This document shows, one piece after another, positions 43,274-52,855 of a stretch of DNA of 64,000 bases. Every line of letters begins with the position of its first letter. Positions within the stretch are counted from its first letter, which is position 1. Under the pieces are notes generated by a model that was given only the letters and a program-made list of their open reading frames with translations, did not search any database and was not told the origin of the DNA. Made by a program: the position numbers and the translations under genes. Source of the stretch: Cuneatibacter sp. NSJ-177 (lineage in GTDB: Bacteria > Bacillota > Clostridia > Lachnospirales > Lachnospiraceae); assembly GCF_022867805.1 (NCBI RefSeq), contig NZ_JALIFO010000001.1, forward strand, positions 372,001 through 436,000, given 5' to 3'.

Positions 43274-44527
43274 ATGAGAAATTTTAAAGGCCTGAAAATC
43301 GCCGTAGCAGGAACCGGCTATGTGGGCTTGTCCATCGCCACGTTATTGGCACAGCACCATACTGTCACCGCGGTGGACATCGATCCCGAAAAGGTGAAGA
43401 TGATCAATAATAGAAAATCGCCCATATGGGACGATTACATAGAGAAGTATCTCGCCGAAAAGGAGCTTGACCTAACTGCCACTCTGGACGGCGAATCAGC
43501 CTACAAAAACGCGGATTTCGTTGTAATTGCCGCACCCACCAACTACGACGGCAAAAAGAATTTCTTTGATACGTCGGCGGTTGAAGCGGTAATCGAACTT
43601 GTGCTGAAAGTAAACCCAAACGCGATTATGGCAGTCAAGTCCACTGTTCCCGTAGGCTACACTAAGTCGGTTCGCAAAAAGTATAATACGCAGAATATCC
43701 TTTTTAGTCCCGAATTTCTGCGGGAGAGCAAGGCACTTTACGATAATTTGTTCCCGAGCAGAATTATTGTGGGTACAGACGAAAACGACGAAAAGCTGAC
43801 TGATGCCGCTCATACCTTTGCGAAGCTGCTGCAGGAGGGGGCAATTAAAAAAAACATCGATACCCTCTTCATGGGCTTTACTGAGGCGGAGGCGGTCAAA
43901 TTGTTTGCTAACACATACCTCGCCCTGCGCGTTTCCTACTTCAACGAACTGGATACCTATGCTGAGTTGAAAGGGCTGAACACAGGAAAAATCATAGAAG
44001 GTGTGTGTCTTGACCCGCGTATTGGAACGCACTACAACAATCCTTCGTTTGGCTATGGTGGATACTGCCTGCCCAAGGATACCAAGCAATTATTAGCTAA
44101 CTACGCAGATGTGCCGGAGAATTTAATTGAAGCTATCGTGGAGAGCAACAGGACGAGGAAAGACTTCATTGCTGACCAGGTACTCAAGATGGCAGGCTTC
44201 TACGAGAGCAGTGAGAGATGGAATGAGAGTAAGGAGAGAGCGGTTGTCATCGGCATGTATCGATTGACGATGAAGTCCAATTCCGACAATTTTCGGCAGA
44301 GTTCGATTCAGGGCGTGATGAAAAGGATAAAAGCGAAAGGTGTAACTGTGATTGTATATGAACCAACGCTGAAAGATGGTGTAAAATTCTTCGGCAGTGA
44401 GGTCGTGAATGATCTCGCGGAGTTTAAGAGAAGGTCACAAGTGATTATTGCGAACAGATATCATGCGGCGGATTTGGACGATGTGAAAGAAAAAGTTTAT
44501 ACACGAGACCAATTTGGCAGAGATTGA
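43274..44527 (+). CDS. ugd: UDP-glucose 6-dehydrogenase
   Basis: A 417-residue enzyme that oxidises UDP-glucose to UDP-glucuronate with two NAD+. The NAD motif is [27 protein letters not shown] and [15 protein letters not shown] are family segments, [18 protein letters not shown] is the central helix, and the catalytic cysteine is in [15 protein letters not shown]. It belongs to the short bacterial Ugd/Wbp group, slightly longer than the Klebsiella type. It is the last intact gene of the capsule locus and would supply glucuronic acid. GAGAGGAAG lies upstream of the ATG. Confidence 0.95.
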   Translation: MRNFKGLKIAVAGTGYVGLSIATLLAQHHTVTAVDIDPEKVKMINNRKSPIWDDYIEKYLAEKELDLTATLDGESAYKNADFVVIAAPTNYDGKKNFFDTSAVEAVIELVLKVNPNAIMAVKSTVPVGYTKSVRKKYNTQNILFSPEFLRESKALYDNLFPSRIIVGTDENDEKLTDAAHTFAKLLQEGAIKKNIDTLFMGFTEAEAVKLFANTYLALRVSYFNELDTYAELKGLNTGKIIEGVCLDPRIGTHYNNPSFGYGGYCLPKDTKQLLANYADVPENLIEAIVESNRTRKDFIADQVLKMAGFYESSERWNESKERAVVIGMYRLTMKSNSDNFRQSSIQGVMKRIKAKGVTVIVYEPTLKDGVKFFGSEVVNDLAEFKRRSQVIIANRYHAADLDDVKEKVYTRDQFGRD

Positions 44528-44736
44528 AAATTCTACAGATAGGCTTCGGCTTGACGCTCTGACGACAGCAAGGAATTCCTTGAGTTTCCGTAAAATATAA
44601 TTTCAAAATAAATAAATCTTCCCAAAGTCCCAATCCGTCTGATTTTTGAAATCTATGATGGATGGTATCTACGATTAGAGACACTTAAATAAGCCCCATC
44701 GGAACCGGACTTTGGGAGACGTATTTCTTCTATTAT
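44528..44736 (+). other. Junction between ugd and the IS remnant
   Basis: No gene is seen. CCCAAAGTCC (44621-44630) and GGACTTTGGG (44707-44716) form a perfect 10-base inverted repeat, possibly a hairpin or a relic of an IS end. Confidence 0.4.
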
Positions 44737-45814
44737 CTAAACGACCAGCTTAAGGCAAAGTTGACGGTATGACGGGCGTTTTGTCCGAAGCCATAGCCTG
44801 ACGCCTTCTTTTGCATACGAAAATATACCTCGGATGCCGTTGGCCAGCCAGTAATAGCAGAAGAAAACTTTTTCTTTTATTGGAGCTGCTGATTCTATAA
44901 TTGCAACCTTTAAGGCTTTTGTTTCCGGTTTCATGGAAATCATAGCCAGGAAGGCCAGGCATAAGGTGATATGAAAATTCAAGGCGTCGATTGTTTTGAG
45001 TTCTCTCACCTGAAAGCTTTCAAACTGGAATGACTGCTTTTTAGAACGGAAATACTCCTCGATTTTCCAGCGGTCAAAGTAGATCTTTGCCACTTTGACC
45101 ACATCTTCTTTGGAAATGGTTTCTTAATTGGTGGTAAGCATCATTGGAAAATCCGTAATGCCGTAAACCAGCACAAGGTAAATTTGTTTTGATCTTGCCT
45201 TTTCTTCGGTTACACATTTCGGTGGCGGTGGTCCATTTGTTGTGACGCAGGAGTTTGCGGTTGGAGTTGAGATGGATGACATAGTACTGACCAAGATCAT
45301 CCATCTTCAGGAACATCTTATTGTCATCATACCCCCTGATCCATGGCAACTGTTGCCTTTCCAAACAGGGCAGCGCCCCGCCCCATCGCCTGGAAGGTGA
45401 ATGAATTTACCGATTTTGTAAACGCTCTTTGAAGGGGAGCTTTCGGAGCCGTTCCGAACGAAACCGAGGGTCTAGAATTTATAACTGTCCGGCTTTACAA
45501 CATCGCTGTCATCAATATGGATGAGGATCTTTCGGTACCCATTTCTTCACTTCGCGAAGGTAAGATGCCACAATCTGGTTAGGGGTACCCTTTTTGAGAT
45601 ATCTGGACAGCGGGTCAACAACATTGATTTTATTGGAAGGTTCATGGAGTTGATCGACAACATCAGTCAGCAGGCAGCTTCCGGAAGCGAGCATGCCGTA
45701 AATGATATCAGCGACAAAGTTACGATCAGGTTTAGGGAGAAGTTTGGAAATCTTATTAGAAAAAGAAAAAATTTTCCGTTTCAAAATGTAAGTATTTACA
45801 GTAAAATTAGGCAT
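44737..45814 (-). pseudogene. IS4-family transposase remnant
   Basis: Three minus-strand pieces in different frames add up to one IS4-type DDE transposase. The N-terminal piece (45814-45512) starts MPNFTVNTYILKRKIFSF. The middle encodes HIDDSDVVKP, with the first catalytic aspartate, but is out of frame and broken by a TAG (complement of 45472-45474). A further piece lies at 45364-45074. The C-terminal piece (45102-44737) carries YFDRWKIEEYFRSKKQ, the Y(2)R(3)E(6)K signature. At least two frameshifts and a stop show the element is dead. No clear terminal repeats or target duplication were found. Confidence 0.85.
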
Positions 45815-45850
45815 AGGGGATCTCTTCCATTTTTGTTTAGTAAGATTTGA

Positions 45851-46380
45851 TTGTGGTGATTTAATTTTACATCAAAAAGGGCCGAGATTCCTTATATTTT
45901 CAGTAAAAGAAAGCATGATAAAAAAAGTACAATGAGAGACAGCAGCCCTTGGATCTCTGGATTTAAGATCAGATAATGGTAGAAATCGTTCCTTTGAAAA
46001 CCGCATGGAAAAAAATAGAAATAGTAAAGTGAGCCAGAAAACTGCAAAATTTCTTATACGGGCTCACTTTGTCTCATCTTATAGGATTATCTTTTATCTT
46101 CCCACATAAACTAAATCACCCCTCAAATTCTTCCACCCTCACCCAATTCCCCCTTGCCACCCCACCTCACCTCTAAATTGTGCGACATTTATAATTACCC
46201 ATCTAAAATCAAGCACAAAAAACCACGAGAATAAGCCAAAATCTGGGTAATCGACAACGTTTGACAATTTTAAAACAATACTTGTAAAAACGAAAAAACT
46301 GTATTATTATAATTAAGATATATGAAATACTGTCCCCATATATGGTTGGAGGAGGGGGGACAGGAAGAAAGGAGTAGAAG
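45851..46380 (+). other. Intergenic region upstream of the Rnf operon
   Basis: This 530-base gap holds no gene. It contains a hairpin (AAAGTGAGCC 46026-46035 with GGCTCACTTT 46061-46070), a C/T-rich stretch with almost no G (about 46109-46180), an 8-base inverted repeat ATTACCCA/TGGGTAAT (46194-46201, 46244-46251) and the Rnf promoter. Confidence 0.6.
46282..46310 (+). promoter_or_regulatory. Promoter of the Rnf operon
   Basis: TTGTAA (46282-46287), a 17-base spacer and TATTAT (46305-46310), 70 bases before rnfC. A TTGACA at 46261 has no matching -10 at normal distance. AAAGGAG precedes the rnfC ATG. Confidence 0.6.
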
Positions 46381-47793
46381 ATGAGTACTGGAACAGGAAC
46401 ATTTAAAGGCGGCGTTCATCCTTATGACGGGAAAGATTTGTCGAAGGATCTGCCGACCTTGACTGTTATGCCAAAGGGTGATCTTGTGTTCCCGATGGCA
46501 CAGCAGCATCTGGGCGCTCCGTCACGTCCGGTCGTCGCAGTCGGCGACAAGGTTTTGATGGGGCAGAGGATCGGAGAGGCTTCTGGCTTTATATCCGCTC
46601 ACATCTGCAGCTCAGTATCCGGCACGGTGAAGGCGATTGAGCCCCGGCTCACGCCCAGCAGCGCCATGGTGGAATCCATTGTGATCGAAAACGACGGGCA
46701 GTATACCCCAGCTCCCGGCGTCGGAGAGAAAAGGGACTACACCAAAATGTCAAAGGAAGAGATTCGAGCCGCTGTGAAGGATGCCGGTGTGGTCGGCATG
46801 GGCGGCGCAGGATTCCCGACCCACGTTAAGATCACTCCCAAGGATGACAATGCCATAGACTTTATCATTGCCAACTGTGCGGAATGCGAACCTTACCTGA
46901 CGTCCGATTACCGGATGATGCTGGAGGAGCCGGACCGTCTGATCGGCGGACTGAACGTGATTGTCAGCTTATTCCCAAATGCAAAAGGCGTGATCGCCGT
47001 GGAGGACAATAAGCCGGACGCCATCAAGTTACTTCAAGAAAAGGTAAAGGATGAACCAAAGATTGAAGTACAGGTCCTTCAGACCAAGTACCCTCAGGGC
47101 TCTGAGCGCCAGCTGATCTATGCGTGCACCGGCCGCAAGATCAATTCTTCCATGCTGCCGGCTGACGCCGGATGTATTGTGGACAACTGTGACACTGTGA
47201 TTGCGATCTATCGCGCCGTCTGTGAATCTACCCCACTGATGCGCCGTGTTGTAACCGTTACCGGCGATGCGGTCAACAAACCCAGAAATGTGATTGTCAA
47301 AACGGGCACACTCTACAGCGAACTTCTTGAATATGTGGATGGCTTCAAATGCCAGCCGGAAAAGGTGATTTCGGGCGGACCGATGATGGGCCAGGCTCAG
47401 ACCAGTTTGGATGTCCCGGTGACCAAGATTTCTTCTGCGCTTCTTTGCATGGAGAAAGATCCGGTTTCCCAGTATGAGAGCACCCACTGCATCCGCTGCG
47501 GCCGCTGCGTCGCCGCCTGCCCCAGCCGTCTGGTGCCTCAGAAACTGTATGAATGTTCGACCCGCGGCGATATTGACACCTTTGCCAAACTGAACGGCAT
47601 GGAGTGCTTCGAGTGCGGGGCCTGCACCTATGTGTGCCCGGCGAAACTGCGCCTGACTCAGGCCTTCAAGCAGAGCCGCCGCGCCGTACAGGACGCCAGA
47701 AGAAAAGCCCAGGCAGCCGCTCAGGCTGCGAAAGCGGAGGCCGAGGCGAAAGCAAAGGCCGACGTGAAGAAAGAAGGAGGTGAGAAGGCGTGA
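46381..47793 (+). CDS. rnfC: Rnf complex subunit C
   Basis: A 470-residue peripheral subunit of the ferredoxin:NAD+ oxidoreductase, which couples electron flow from reduced ferredoxin to NAD+ with ion export. The N-terminal FKGGVHPYDGKDLS and the NADH/FMN-like loop GMGGAGFPTHVK are seen. Two 4Fe-4S sites are CIRCGRCVAACP and CFECGACTYVCP. The C-terminus is an Ala/Lys-rich tail (KAQAAAQAAKAEAEAKAKAD), common in Rnf/Nqr subunits. It overlaps rnfD by 4 bases (GTGA). Confidence 0.97.
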   Translation: MSTGTGTFKGGVHPYDGKDLSKDLPTLTVMPKGDLVFPMAQQHLGAPSRPVVAVGDKVLMGQRIGEASGFISAHICSSVSGTVKAIEPRLTPSSAMVESIVIENDGQYTPAPGVGEKRDYTKMSKEEIRAAVKDAGVVGMGGAGFPTHVKITPKDDNAIDFIIANCAECEPYLTSDYRMMLEEPDRLIGGLNVIVSLFPNAKGVIAVEDNKPDAIKLLQEKVKDEPKIEVQVLQTKYPQGSERQLIYACTGRKINSSMLPADAGCIVDNCDTVIAIYRAVCESTPLMRRVVTVTGDAVNKPRNVIVKTGTLYSELLEYVDGFKCQPEKVISGGPMMGQAQTSLDVPVTKISSALLCMEKDPVSQYESTHCIRCGRCVAACPSRLVPQKLYECSTRGDIDTFAKLNGMECFECGACTYVCPAKLRLTQAFKQSRRAVQDARRKAQAAAQAAKAEAEAKAKADVKKEGGEKA

Positions 47794-48716
47794 GTCAGTT
47801 ATTTCATGTATCGACCAATCCCCATGCGGTAAGCAAGGATACCACCAGCAATCTGATGCTGGACGTGATCCTGGCCCTGATTCCGGCCACCGCCTTCGGT
47901 ATTTATCATTTTGGATGGTATGCGGGAGTGATTGTTCTGGTCAGCGTGGCCACCTGCGTTGCTTCCGAATACATATGGGAAAAAGCAATGAAAAAGGATT
48001 TGACCGTGCGGGACTACAGTGCGGTTTTGACTGGTTTGCTGCTGGGCCTTAACCTGCCCCCCACAGTTCCGATCTGGCTTCCGATCATCGGCGGAGCCTT
48101 CGCAATTATCATTGTGAAGCAGCTCTACGGCGGAATCGGCCAGAACTTCATGAACCCGGCGCTGGGCGCCCGGTGTTTCCTGATCCTGGCCTTCGCCGGT
48201 CTGATGAATAATTTTGCCGTGGACGGCGTGTCTTCAGCGACGCCTCTGGCGGCGTTAAAAGCCGGTGAGACCACGAATCTGGCAGACATGTTCTTTGGAT
48301 TCACCCCCGGTGTGATCGGAGAGACTTCGGCGGCCTTAATTTTGATCGGCGGCCTGTTTCTGATCGTCCGCAAGGTGATCACCTGGGATATTCCGGTTAT
48401 CTACATCGGAACCTTTGCCGTCTTCATGCTGCTGTTCGGCGGCCATGGCTTTGATCTGACTTACCTTGCCTGCGAGATCTGCGGCGGCGGTCTGATGCTC
48501 GGCGCATTCTTTATGGCGACCGACTATGTGACCAGCCCGATCACTCCGAAGGGGCGTATCCTTTTTGCTGTTCTTTTGGGCCTGCTGACCGGTATCTTCC
48601 GTACCTTCGGCAATATGGCGGAGGGCGTTTCCTTTGCCATCATCATCGGCAACATTTTGGTGCCGCTGATTGAAAAAGTTACGCTTCCCAAGGCTTTTGG
48701 AAGGGAGGGTAAATAA
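47790..48716 (+). CDS. rnfD: Rnf complex subunit D
   Basis: A 308-residue membrane subunit with about nine hydrophobic helices. It carries a covalently bound FMN in the family; the attachment threonine lies in GVSSATPL. Other marks are the HVSTNPHAVS opening and GQNFMNPALGARCFL. GTG start overlaps the rnfC stop, with AAGGAGGTG upstream, and rnfG begins immediately after the stop. Confidence 0.96.
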   Translation: MSQLFHVSTNPHAVSKDTTSNLMLDVILALIPATAFGIYHFGWYAGVIVLVSVATCVASEYIWEKAMKKDLTVRDYSAVLTGLLLGLNLPPTVPIWLPIIGGAFAIIIVKQLYGGIGQNFMNPALGARCFLILAFAGLMNNFAVDGVSSATPLAALKAGETTNLADMFFGFTPGVIGETSAALILIGGLFLIVRKVITWDIPVIYIGTFAVFMLLFGGHGFDLTYLACEICGGGLMLGAFFMATDYVTSPITPKGRILFAVLLGLLTGIFRTFGNMAEGVSFAIIIGNILVPLIEKVTLPKAFGREGK

Positions 48717-49337
48717 ATGAAATCGGATAAGATTCTGAAAAATGCCATGATCCTGTTTGTCATCGCTGTGGTTCTGAGCGCCCTTTTGGGGATCGTCAAT
48801 GAGATCACCAAGGATCGGATTGCGGAACAGAATCAGCTGAAAAAGGAAACGGCTTATAAAAAAGTCTGCCAGGAAGCCGCCTCCATCCCGGAGGATGCGG
48901 ACCTGAAGGCCATCGTGGAGCAGAGCTCCCAGGCTTTGAAGGACAAAGGCTTTGAGGGCATTGAGATCAACGATGCCAGACCTGCCAAGGATGCTTCCGG
49001 CAATGTAATCGCCTATGCCCTCGACATCACCACAGCCAACGGCTATGGCGGCGATATCAATATGTCCCTGGGGATTGGCACCGACGGCACCGTCACCGGC
49101 CTGGAGATTATCTCCAACAGCGAGACGGCCGGCCTGGGCGCCAACTGTGCGAAGGATACCTTCAAAGGCCAGTTCGCCGGAAAGAAGTCCGAGGAACTGA
49201 CCTATGTAAAAACCGGCGATGCCGGCGACGATGAAATCAACGCGATCAGCTCCGCGACGATCACCACCAAGGCGGTGACCGGCGCTGTCAATGCGGGCCT
49301 GTATTTCGCCTATGAGTGCATCGGCGTAGGAAAGTAA
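48717..49337 (+). CDS. rnfG: Rnf complex subunit G
   Basis: A 206-residue subunit with one N-terminal membrane anchor (ILKNAMILFVIAVVLSALLG) and an extracytoplasmic FMN domain. The flavin attachment site is INAISSATITTKAVTGAV, where a threonine binds FMN through phosphodiester linkage. TAGLGANCAKDTFKGQF is the other conserved segment. It starts directly after the rnfD stop. Confidence 0.96.
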   Translation: MKSDKILKNAMILFVIAVVLSALLGIVNEITKDRIAEQNQLKKETAYKKVCQEAASIPEDADLKAIVEQSSQALKDKGFEGIEINDARPAKDASGNVIAYALDITTANGYGGDINMSLGIGTDGTVTGLEIISNSETAGLGANCAKDTFKGQFAGKKSEELTYVKTGDAGDDEINAISSATITTKAVTGAVNAGLYFAYECIGVGK

Positions 49338-49351
49338 GGAGGGAGGATAAG

Positions 49352-50152
49352 ATGAAAAAATATTTATCTGCGTTAACCAACGGACTCATCAAAGAAAATC
49401 CCACCTTCGTCCTGATGCTGGGCATGTGCCCGACCCTGGCGGTAACGACTTCCGCCATCAACGGGATCGGCATGGGCCTTTCGACGACGGCGGTTCTGAT
49501 GATGTCCAATCTGTTTATCGGACTGCTGCGGAATATTATCCCGGATAAGGTGCGTATTCCCGCGTTTATTGTGATTATTGCTTCTTTTGTAACGGTCGTA
49601 GATTTGCTTTTGCAGGCATTTGTGCCGGATGTCTATGAGGCACTTGGGATCTATATTCCCCTGATCGTTGTAAACTGCATCATCTTTGGCCGTGCAGAGG
49701 CATTTGCCAGCAAGAACGGTCCGGTGATTTCCTTCTTTGACGGCATTGGCATGGGCCTCGGCTTTACCGGCGCCATCACCATCATTGGCCTGGTCCGTGA
49801 GTTCCTGGGCGCAGGCACTCTGTTCGGCGTTGAAGTGCTGACCAAGATCCCTGGTTATACCCCGGCGGCCATCTTTATCATGGCGCCCGGTGCATTCTTT
49901 GTCCTGGCGGTCCTGACGGCGCTGCAGAACAAATTTAAAGCGCCCAGCGCAACCAATACGGAGCAGGGGTGCGATACGATTGCCTGCGGCGGCAACTGCG
50001 CCAAGTGCGCCGGAAGTCTTTTTGTCAGCAACAAAGAGATCATCGAGAAGGCGAAGGCGGAGCAGGAAGCGAAGAAGGCTGCCGAGAAGGCGGCAAAGGC
50101 AGAAGCAGCTAAGGCGGCGAAAGCAGCCTCGATCAAGAAGACTGAGGAATAG
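49352..50152 (+). CDS. rnfE: Rnf complex subunit E with cysteine-rich tail
   Basis: A 266-residue membrane subunit with about six helices. Marks are KENPTFVLMLGMCPTLAVTT and the matching FFDGIGMGLGFTGAITIIGL region, including the conserved cysteine used for a membrane FeS site in Rnf/Nqr A-E pairs. Beyond the usual core of about 200 residues it has a tail with four cysteines (CDTIACGGNCAKC, about residues 207-219) and then an Ala/Lys/Glu helix. The tail is not part of the standard short RnfE and could bind a metal. ATG 49352 has GGAGGGAGGA upstream. Confidence 0.95.
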   Translation: MKKYLSALTNGLIKENPTFVLMLGMCPTLAVTTSAINGIGMGLSTTAVLMMSNLFIGLLRNIIPDKVRIPAFIVIIASFVTVVDLLLQAFVPDVYEALGIYIPLIVVNCIIFGRAEAFASKNGPVISFFDGIGMGLGFTGAITIIGLVREFLGAGTLFGVEVLTKIPGYTPAAIFIMAPGAFFVLAVLTALQNKFKAPSATNTEQGCDTIACGGNCAKCAGSLFVSNKEIIEKAKAEQEAKKAAEKAAKAEAAKAAKAASIKKTEE

Positions 50153-50166
50153 GAGGATAAGAGAAG

Positions 50167-50763
50167 ATGATTGGTGAATTGATTTTACTGCTCGTAGGAG
50201 CGGCTCTGGTCAACAATGTTATCCTCAGCCAGTTCCTGGGACTTTGTCCGTTCCTCGGCGTTTCCCGCAGAGTGGAGACGGCGGCAGGCATGGGCGCAGC
50301 CGTTATATTTGTTATCACGATCGCATCGGCGGTCTGCAGCGCGATCTATCTGCTGATTCTGGAACCGGCCCATCTGACCTATCTGAATACAATCGTGTTC
50401 ATTTTGGTCATCGCGGCCCTGGTTCAGCTGGTGGAAATGATCCTGAAGAAAATGATGAAATCTCTGTACAATGCCCTCGGCATCTATCTGCCCCTGATCA
50501 CGACCAACTGCGCCGTGCTCGGCGTGGCGCTGCTGAACGTGCAGAAGTATGCCGACTACACCGGCGGCAAGATGATGGTATTTTCCATTGTCAACGGACT
50601 CGGCACTTCGGCCGGATTTTGTATCGCCATTGTCCTGATGGCAGGGATCCGGGAGAGAATTGAAAACAACGATATTACCAGCTCCTTCCGCGGGCAGCCC
50701 ATCGTTCTGGTTACGGCCGGTCTGATGGCCATCGCCTTCTGCGGATTTGCCGGCGTGATTTAA
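50167..50763 (+). CDS. rnfA: Rnf complex subunit A
   Basis: A 198-residue membrane subunit, six helices, homologous to RnfE. NNVILSQFLGLCPFLGVS and TTNCAVLGVALLN hold the two conserved cysteines that, with those of RnfE, bind the intramembrane FeS cluster. Length matches the family. It starts 14 bases after rnfE and ends 16 bases before rnfB. Confidence 0.97.
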   Translation: MIGELILLLVGAALVNNVILSQFLGLCPFLGVSRRVETAAGMGAAVIFVITIASAVCSAIYLLILEPAHLTYLNTIVFILVIAALVQLVEMILKKMMKSLYNALGIYLPLITTNCAVLGVALLNVQKYADYTGGKMMVFSIVNGLGTSAGFCIAIVLMAGIRERIENNDITSSFRGQPIVLVTAGLMAIAFCGFAGVI

Positions 50764-50779
50764 GAAGGAGGAGACGAAC

Positions 50780-51571
50780 ATGGATGCGAGTATGATTCTA
50801 TTGGCAGTCGCTGTCGTGGGCGGCGTCGGCCTGTTGATCGGTCTGCTCCTGGGAGTGGCCGGCAAAAAGTTTGCTGTGGAGACGGATGAGCGGGTGGAAC
50901 AGGTACGGGAGCACCTGGCCGGAAGTAACTGCGGCGGCTGCGGTTTTGCCGGATGCGACGCCTGTGCGGAGGCTATGGTGGCCGGAACCGCGGCTCCGAA
51001 CGTCTGCGCACCGGCCGGTGCGGAGAACGCCAAGGCGATCGGCGAAATCCTCGGTGTTTCGGTGGAAGTGGGAGACCGGAAGGTGGCGTTTGTCCGCTGT
51101 GCGGGAACCTGTGATAAGACCGAGATGAAGTCCCAGTATTTCGGGATTCAGGACTGTCAGAAGGCTTCGATGATTCCCGGCAGCACGGATAAAGCTTGTA
51201 ACTTTGGCTGCATGGGCTTTGGCTCCTGCGTGAATGCCTGTAAATACGATGCGATCCACGTGGTGAACGGCGTGGCGGTCGTTGACAAGGAAAAATGTGT
51301 GGCCTGCGGTGCTTGTACGGCAGTCTGCCCGAAGAACTTGATTGTTCTGGTTCCAGCCAAGGCGGAGCATCTGGTGCAGTGCAGCAACCGGGAAAAAGGC
51401 AAGGCTGTGAAGGCGGTCTGCGCGGCCGGCTGTATTGGCTGCGGCATCTGCCAGAAAAACTGCGAATTCGGCGCGGTCACGGTTACCAACAACCTGGCCT
51501 CGATTGATCCGGAGAAGTGCACCAACTGCGGGAAATGCGCAGAGAAGTGTCCGGTGAAGGTGATTAGTTAA
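50780..51571 (+). CDS. rnfB: Rnf complex subunit B
   Basis: A 263-residue ferredoxin-like subunit, the likely entry point for electrons from ferredoxin. An N-terminal membrane helix is followed by the 4Fe-4S motif CGGCGFAGCDACAEAM (about residues 53-68). Further cysteine clusters are CMGFGSCVNAC, CVACGACTAVCP, CIGCGICQKNC and CTNCGKCAEKCP. This makes it one of the cluster-rich clostridial RnfB forms. It is the last gene; a terminator follows. Confidence 0.97.
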   Translation: MDASMILLAVAVVGGVGLLIGLLLGVAGKKFAVETDERVEQVREHLAGSNCGGCGFAGCDACAEAMVAGTAAPNVCAPAGAENAKAIGEILGVSVEVGDRKVAFVRCAGTCDKTEMKSQYFGIQDCQKASMIPGSTDKACNFGCMGFGSCVNACKYDAIHVVNGVAVVDKEKCVACGACTAVCPKNLIVLVPAKAEHLVQCSNREKGKAVKAVCAAGCIGCGICQKNCEFGAVTVTNNLASIDPEKCTNCGKCAEKCPVKVIS

Positions 51572-51583
51572 TTAGATAAGAAG

Positions 51584-51629
51584 AAGCTGCTCCGCGGATG
51601 GTTGAGCCATCTCAGAGCAGCTTTTCTTT
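51584..51629 (+). terminator. Intrinsic terminator of the Rnf operon
   Basis: AAGCTGCTC (51584-51592) pairs with GAGCAGCTT (51615-51623); GATGG/CCATC forms an inner stem; TTTTCTTT follows. Confidence 0.85.
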
Positions 51630-51668
51630 GTCTGAGTTTTTTCTGATTCCCGGTCATGGGAACCAGGA

Positions 51669-52568
51669 CTAGCATTTCTTATATTCATCCAGCAGCATCC
51701 CTTTTTCCACAACAAAATCCCGGAAGCTTTTGACCGCGGGAGTCATATAGCGGTCCTTGACCCAGGCCATATGGATATCCCGGTTTGGAATTTCATTTTC
51801 AATGGTCAGAGCCTTGATGTGGCAGTTGGTGACGTCCACCGCTTCCGACACCAGGGCAACGCCGAGATTGGCGGAGACCAGGCCCAGGACAATGGAATCA
51901 TATAAGGCCTCGAAGGAGATCTTCGGGGAGATCCCCACCGTGCGGAAAATCTCATTGACATGGTTGCGGATTTGGCATTGGGGACTGTAGGTGACAAAAG
52001 TTTCCCCGGCCAAAGTCGTCAGGTCCACGGAATCCTGCGCCGCCAGCGGATGATCCTGGGAGACGATCAGCATGGTTTTGTGGCTTCCGATCAGCACGGA
52101 TTCGATCTCTTTGTTGTCAAAGGGAGTCGTAAAGGCAATATCCGTATTCCCTTCCATCAGACTGGCTTCAATATTCTGCGTCACGGTCTGGTCAAACTGA
52201 AAATGAAGCTGCACTTTGCCGGTCTCCTCAAAAAAGCGGGAGATGACAAAGGTCACAAACTTGGAGAGAGATCCCAGGTAGCTTAAGGCGATGTTTCCCG
52301 TTTCCGGATTTACGAAATCCGCCAGCTTTTCTAAGCCCCGGTCCAGACTGTCCAGCGACTGGGTTACGTGCTCCAACAGAAAAGCGCCGCAGCGGGTCAG
52401 CTTTACATTGCGGCCTCTGTGGACAAACAGCGTCACCTGCAATTCCTTTTCCAGGTCGTTGATCGCATGGCTCAGGCGGGACTGGGAGACATTCAGCTGC
52501 TCCGAAGCTTTTGTATAGTGCTCCAGCTCGGCGATGGTTTTAAAATAGTATAATTGCTGTAAATTCAA
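51669..52568 (-). CDS. LysR family transcriptional regulator
   Basis: A 299-residue LysR regulator. The N-terminal helix-turn-helix reads NLQQLYYFKTIAELEHYTKA then LNVSQSRLSHAINDLEKEL. The effector domain follows (residues about 90-295). The start is taken as TTG at 52568: GGAGGTG lies just upstream and the protein then begins in the usual LysR way (M-N-L-Q-Q-L); an ATG at 52589 would add 7 residues upstream of that site. It is divergent from the TPP enzyme gene (288 bases apart) and probably controls it. Confidence 0.92.
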   Translation of the reverse strand: MNLQQLYYFKTIAELEHYTKASEQLNVSQSRLSHAINDLEKELQVTLFVHRGRNVKLTRCGAFLLEHVTQSLDSLDRGLEKLADFVNPETGNIALSYLGSLSKFVTFVISRFFEETGKVQLHFQFDQTVTQNIEASLMEGNTDIAFTTPFDNKEIESVLIGSHKTMLIVSQDHPLAAQDSVDLTTLAGETFVTYSPQCQIRNHVNEIFRTVGISPKISFEALYDSIVLGLVSANLGVALVSEAVDVTNCHIKALTIENEIPNRDIHMAWVKDRYMTPAVKSFRDFVVEKGMLLDEYKKC

Positions 52569-52855
52569 AGCAGCACCTCCGTTTCCCATTTATTCTTTAG
52601 TATAAAGCTTTTTGCCGAAATAATCAACCGATAGGAAAGCCCTGGGGAATGGAACCGCGCAGAAAAGAGGCGGTATGGTTCGAAAAGCCGCTATCTATGA
52701 AAAATACAGCAAAAATAGTTGAAGAATGCGCATCCTATGACAGAATCGCTGATTTTTTTGAAAAGATAGCATTAGATTCGCCGGAAAAAATGTGTTACAA
52801 ATAAGATACGAAATCAAACAAGTAAACTTTATCTTGCAAGGAGGAAAACTTCTCT

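Noticed and set aside
44737-45814. Intact insertion sequence
   Set aside because: The transposase is broken by frameshifts and a stop codon and no paired ends were found.
45521-45850. Plus-strand open frame of 109 codons upstream of rnfC
   Set aside because: It is the reverse complement of the transposase N-terminal piece, which has real family similarity.
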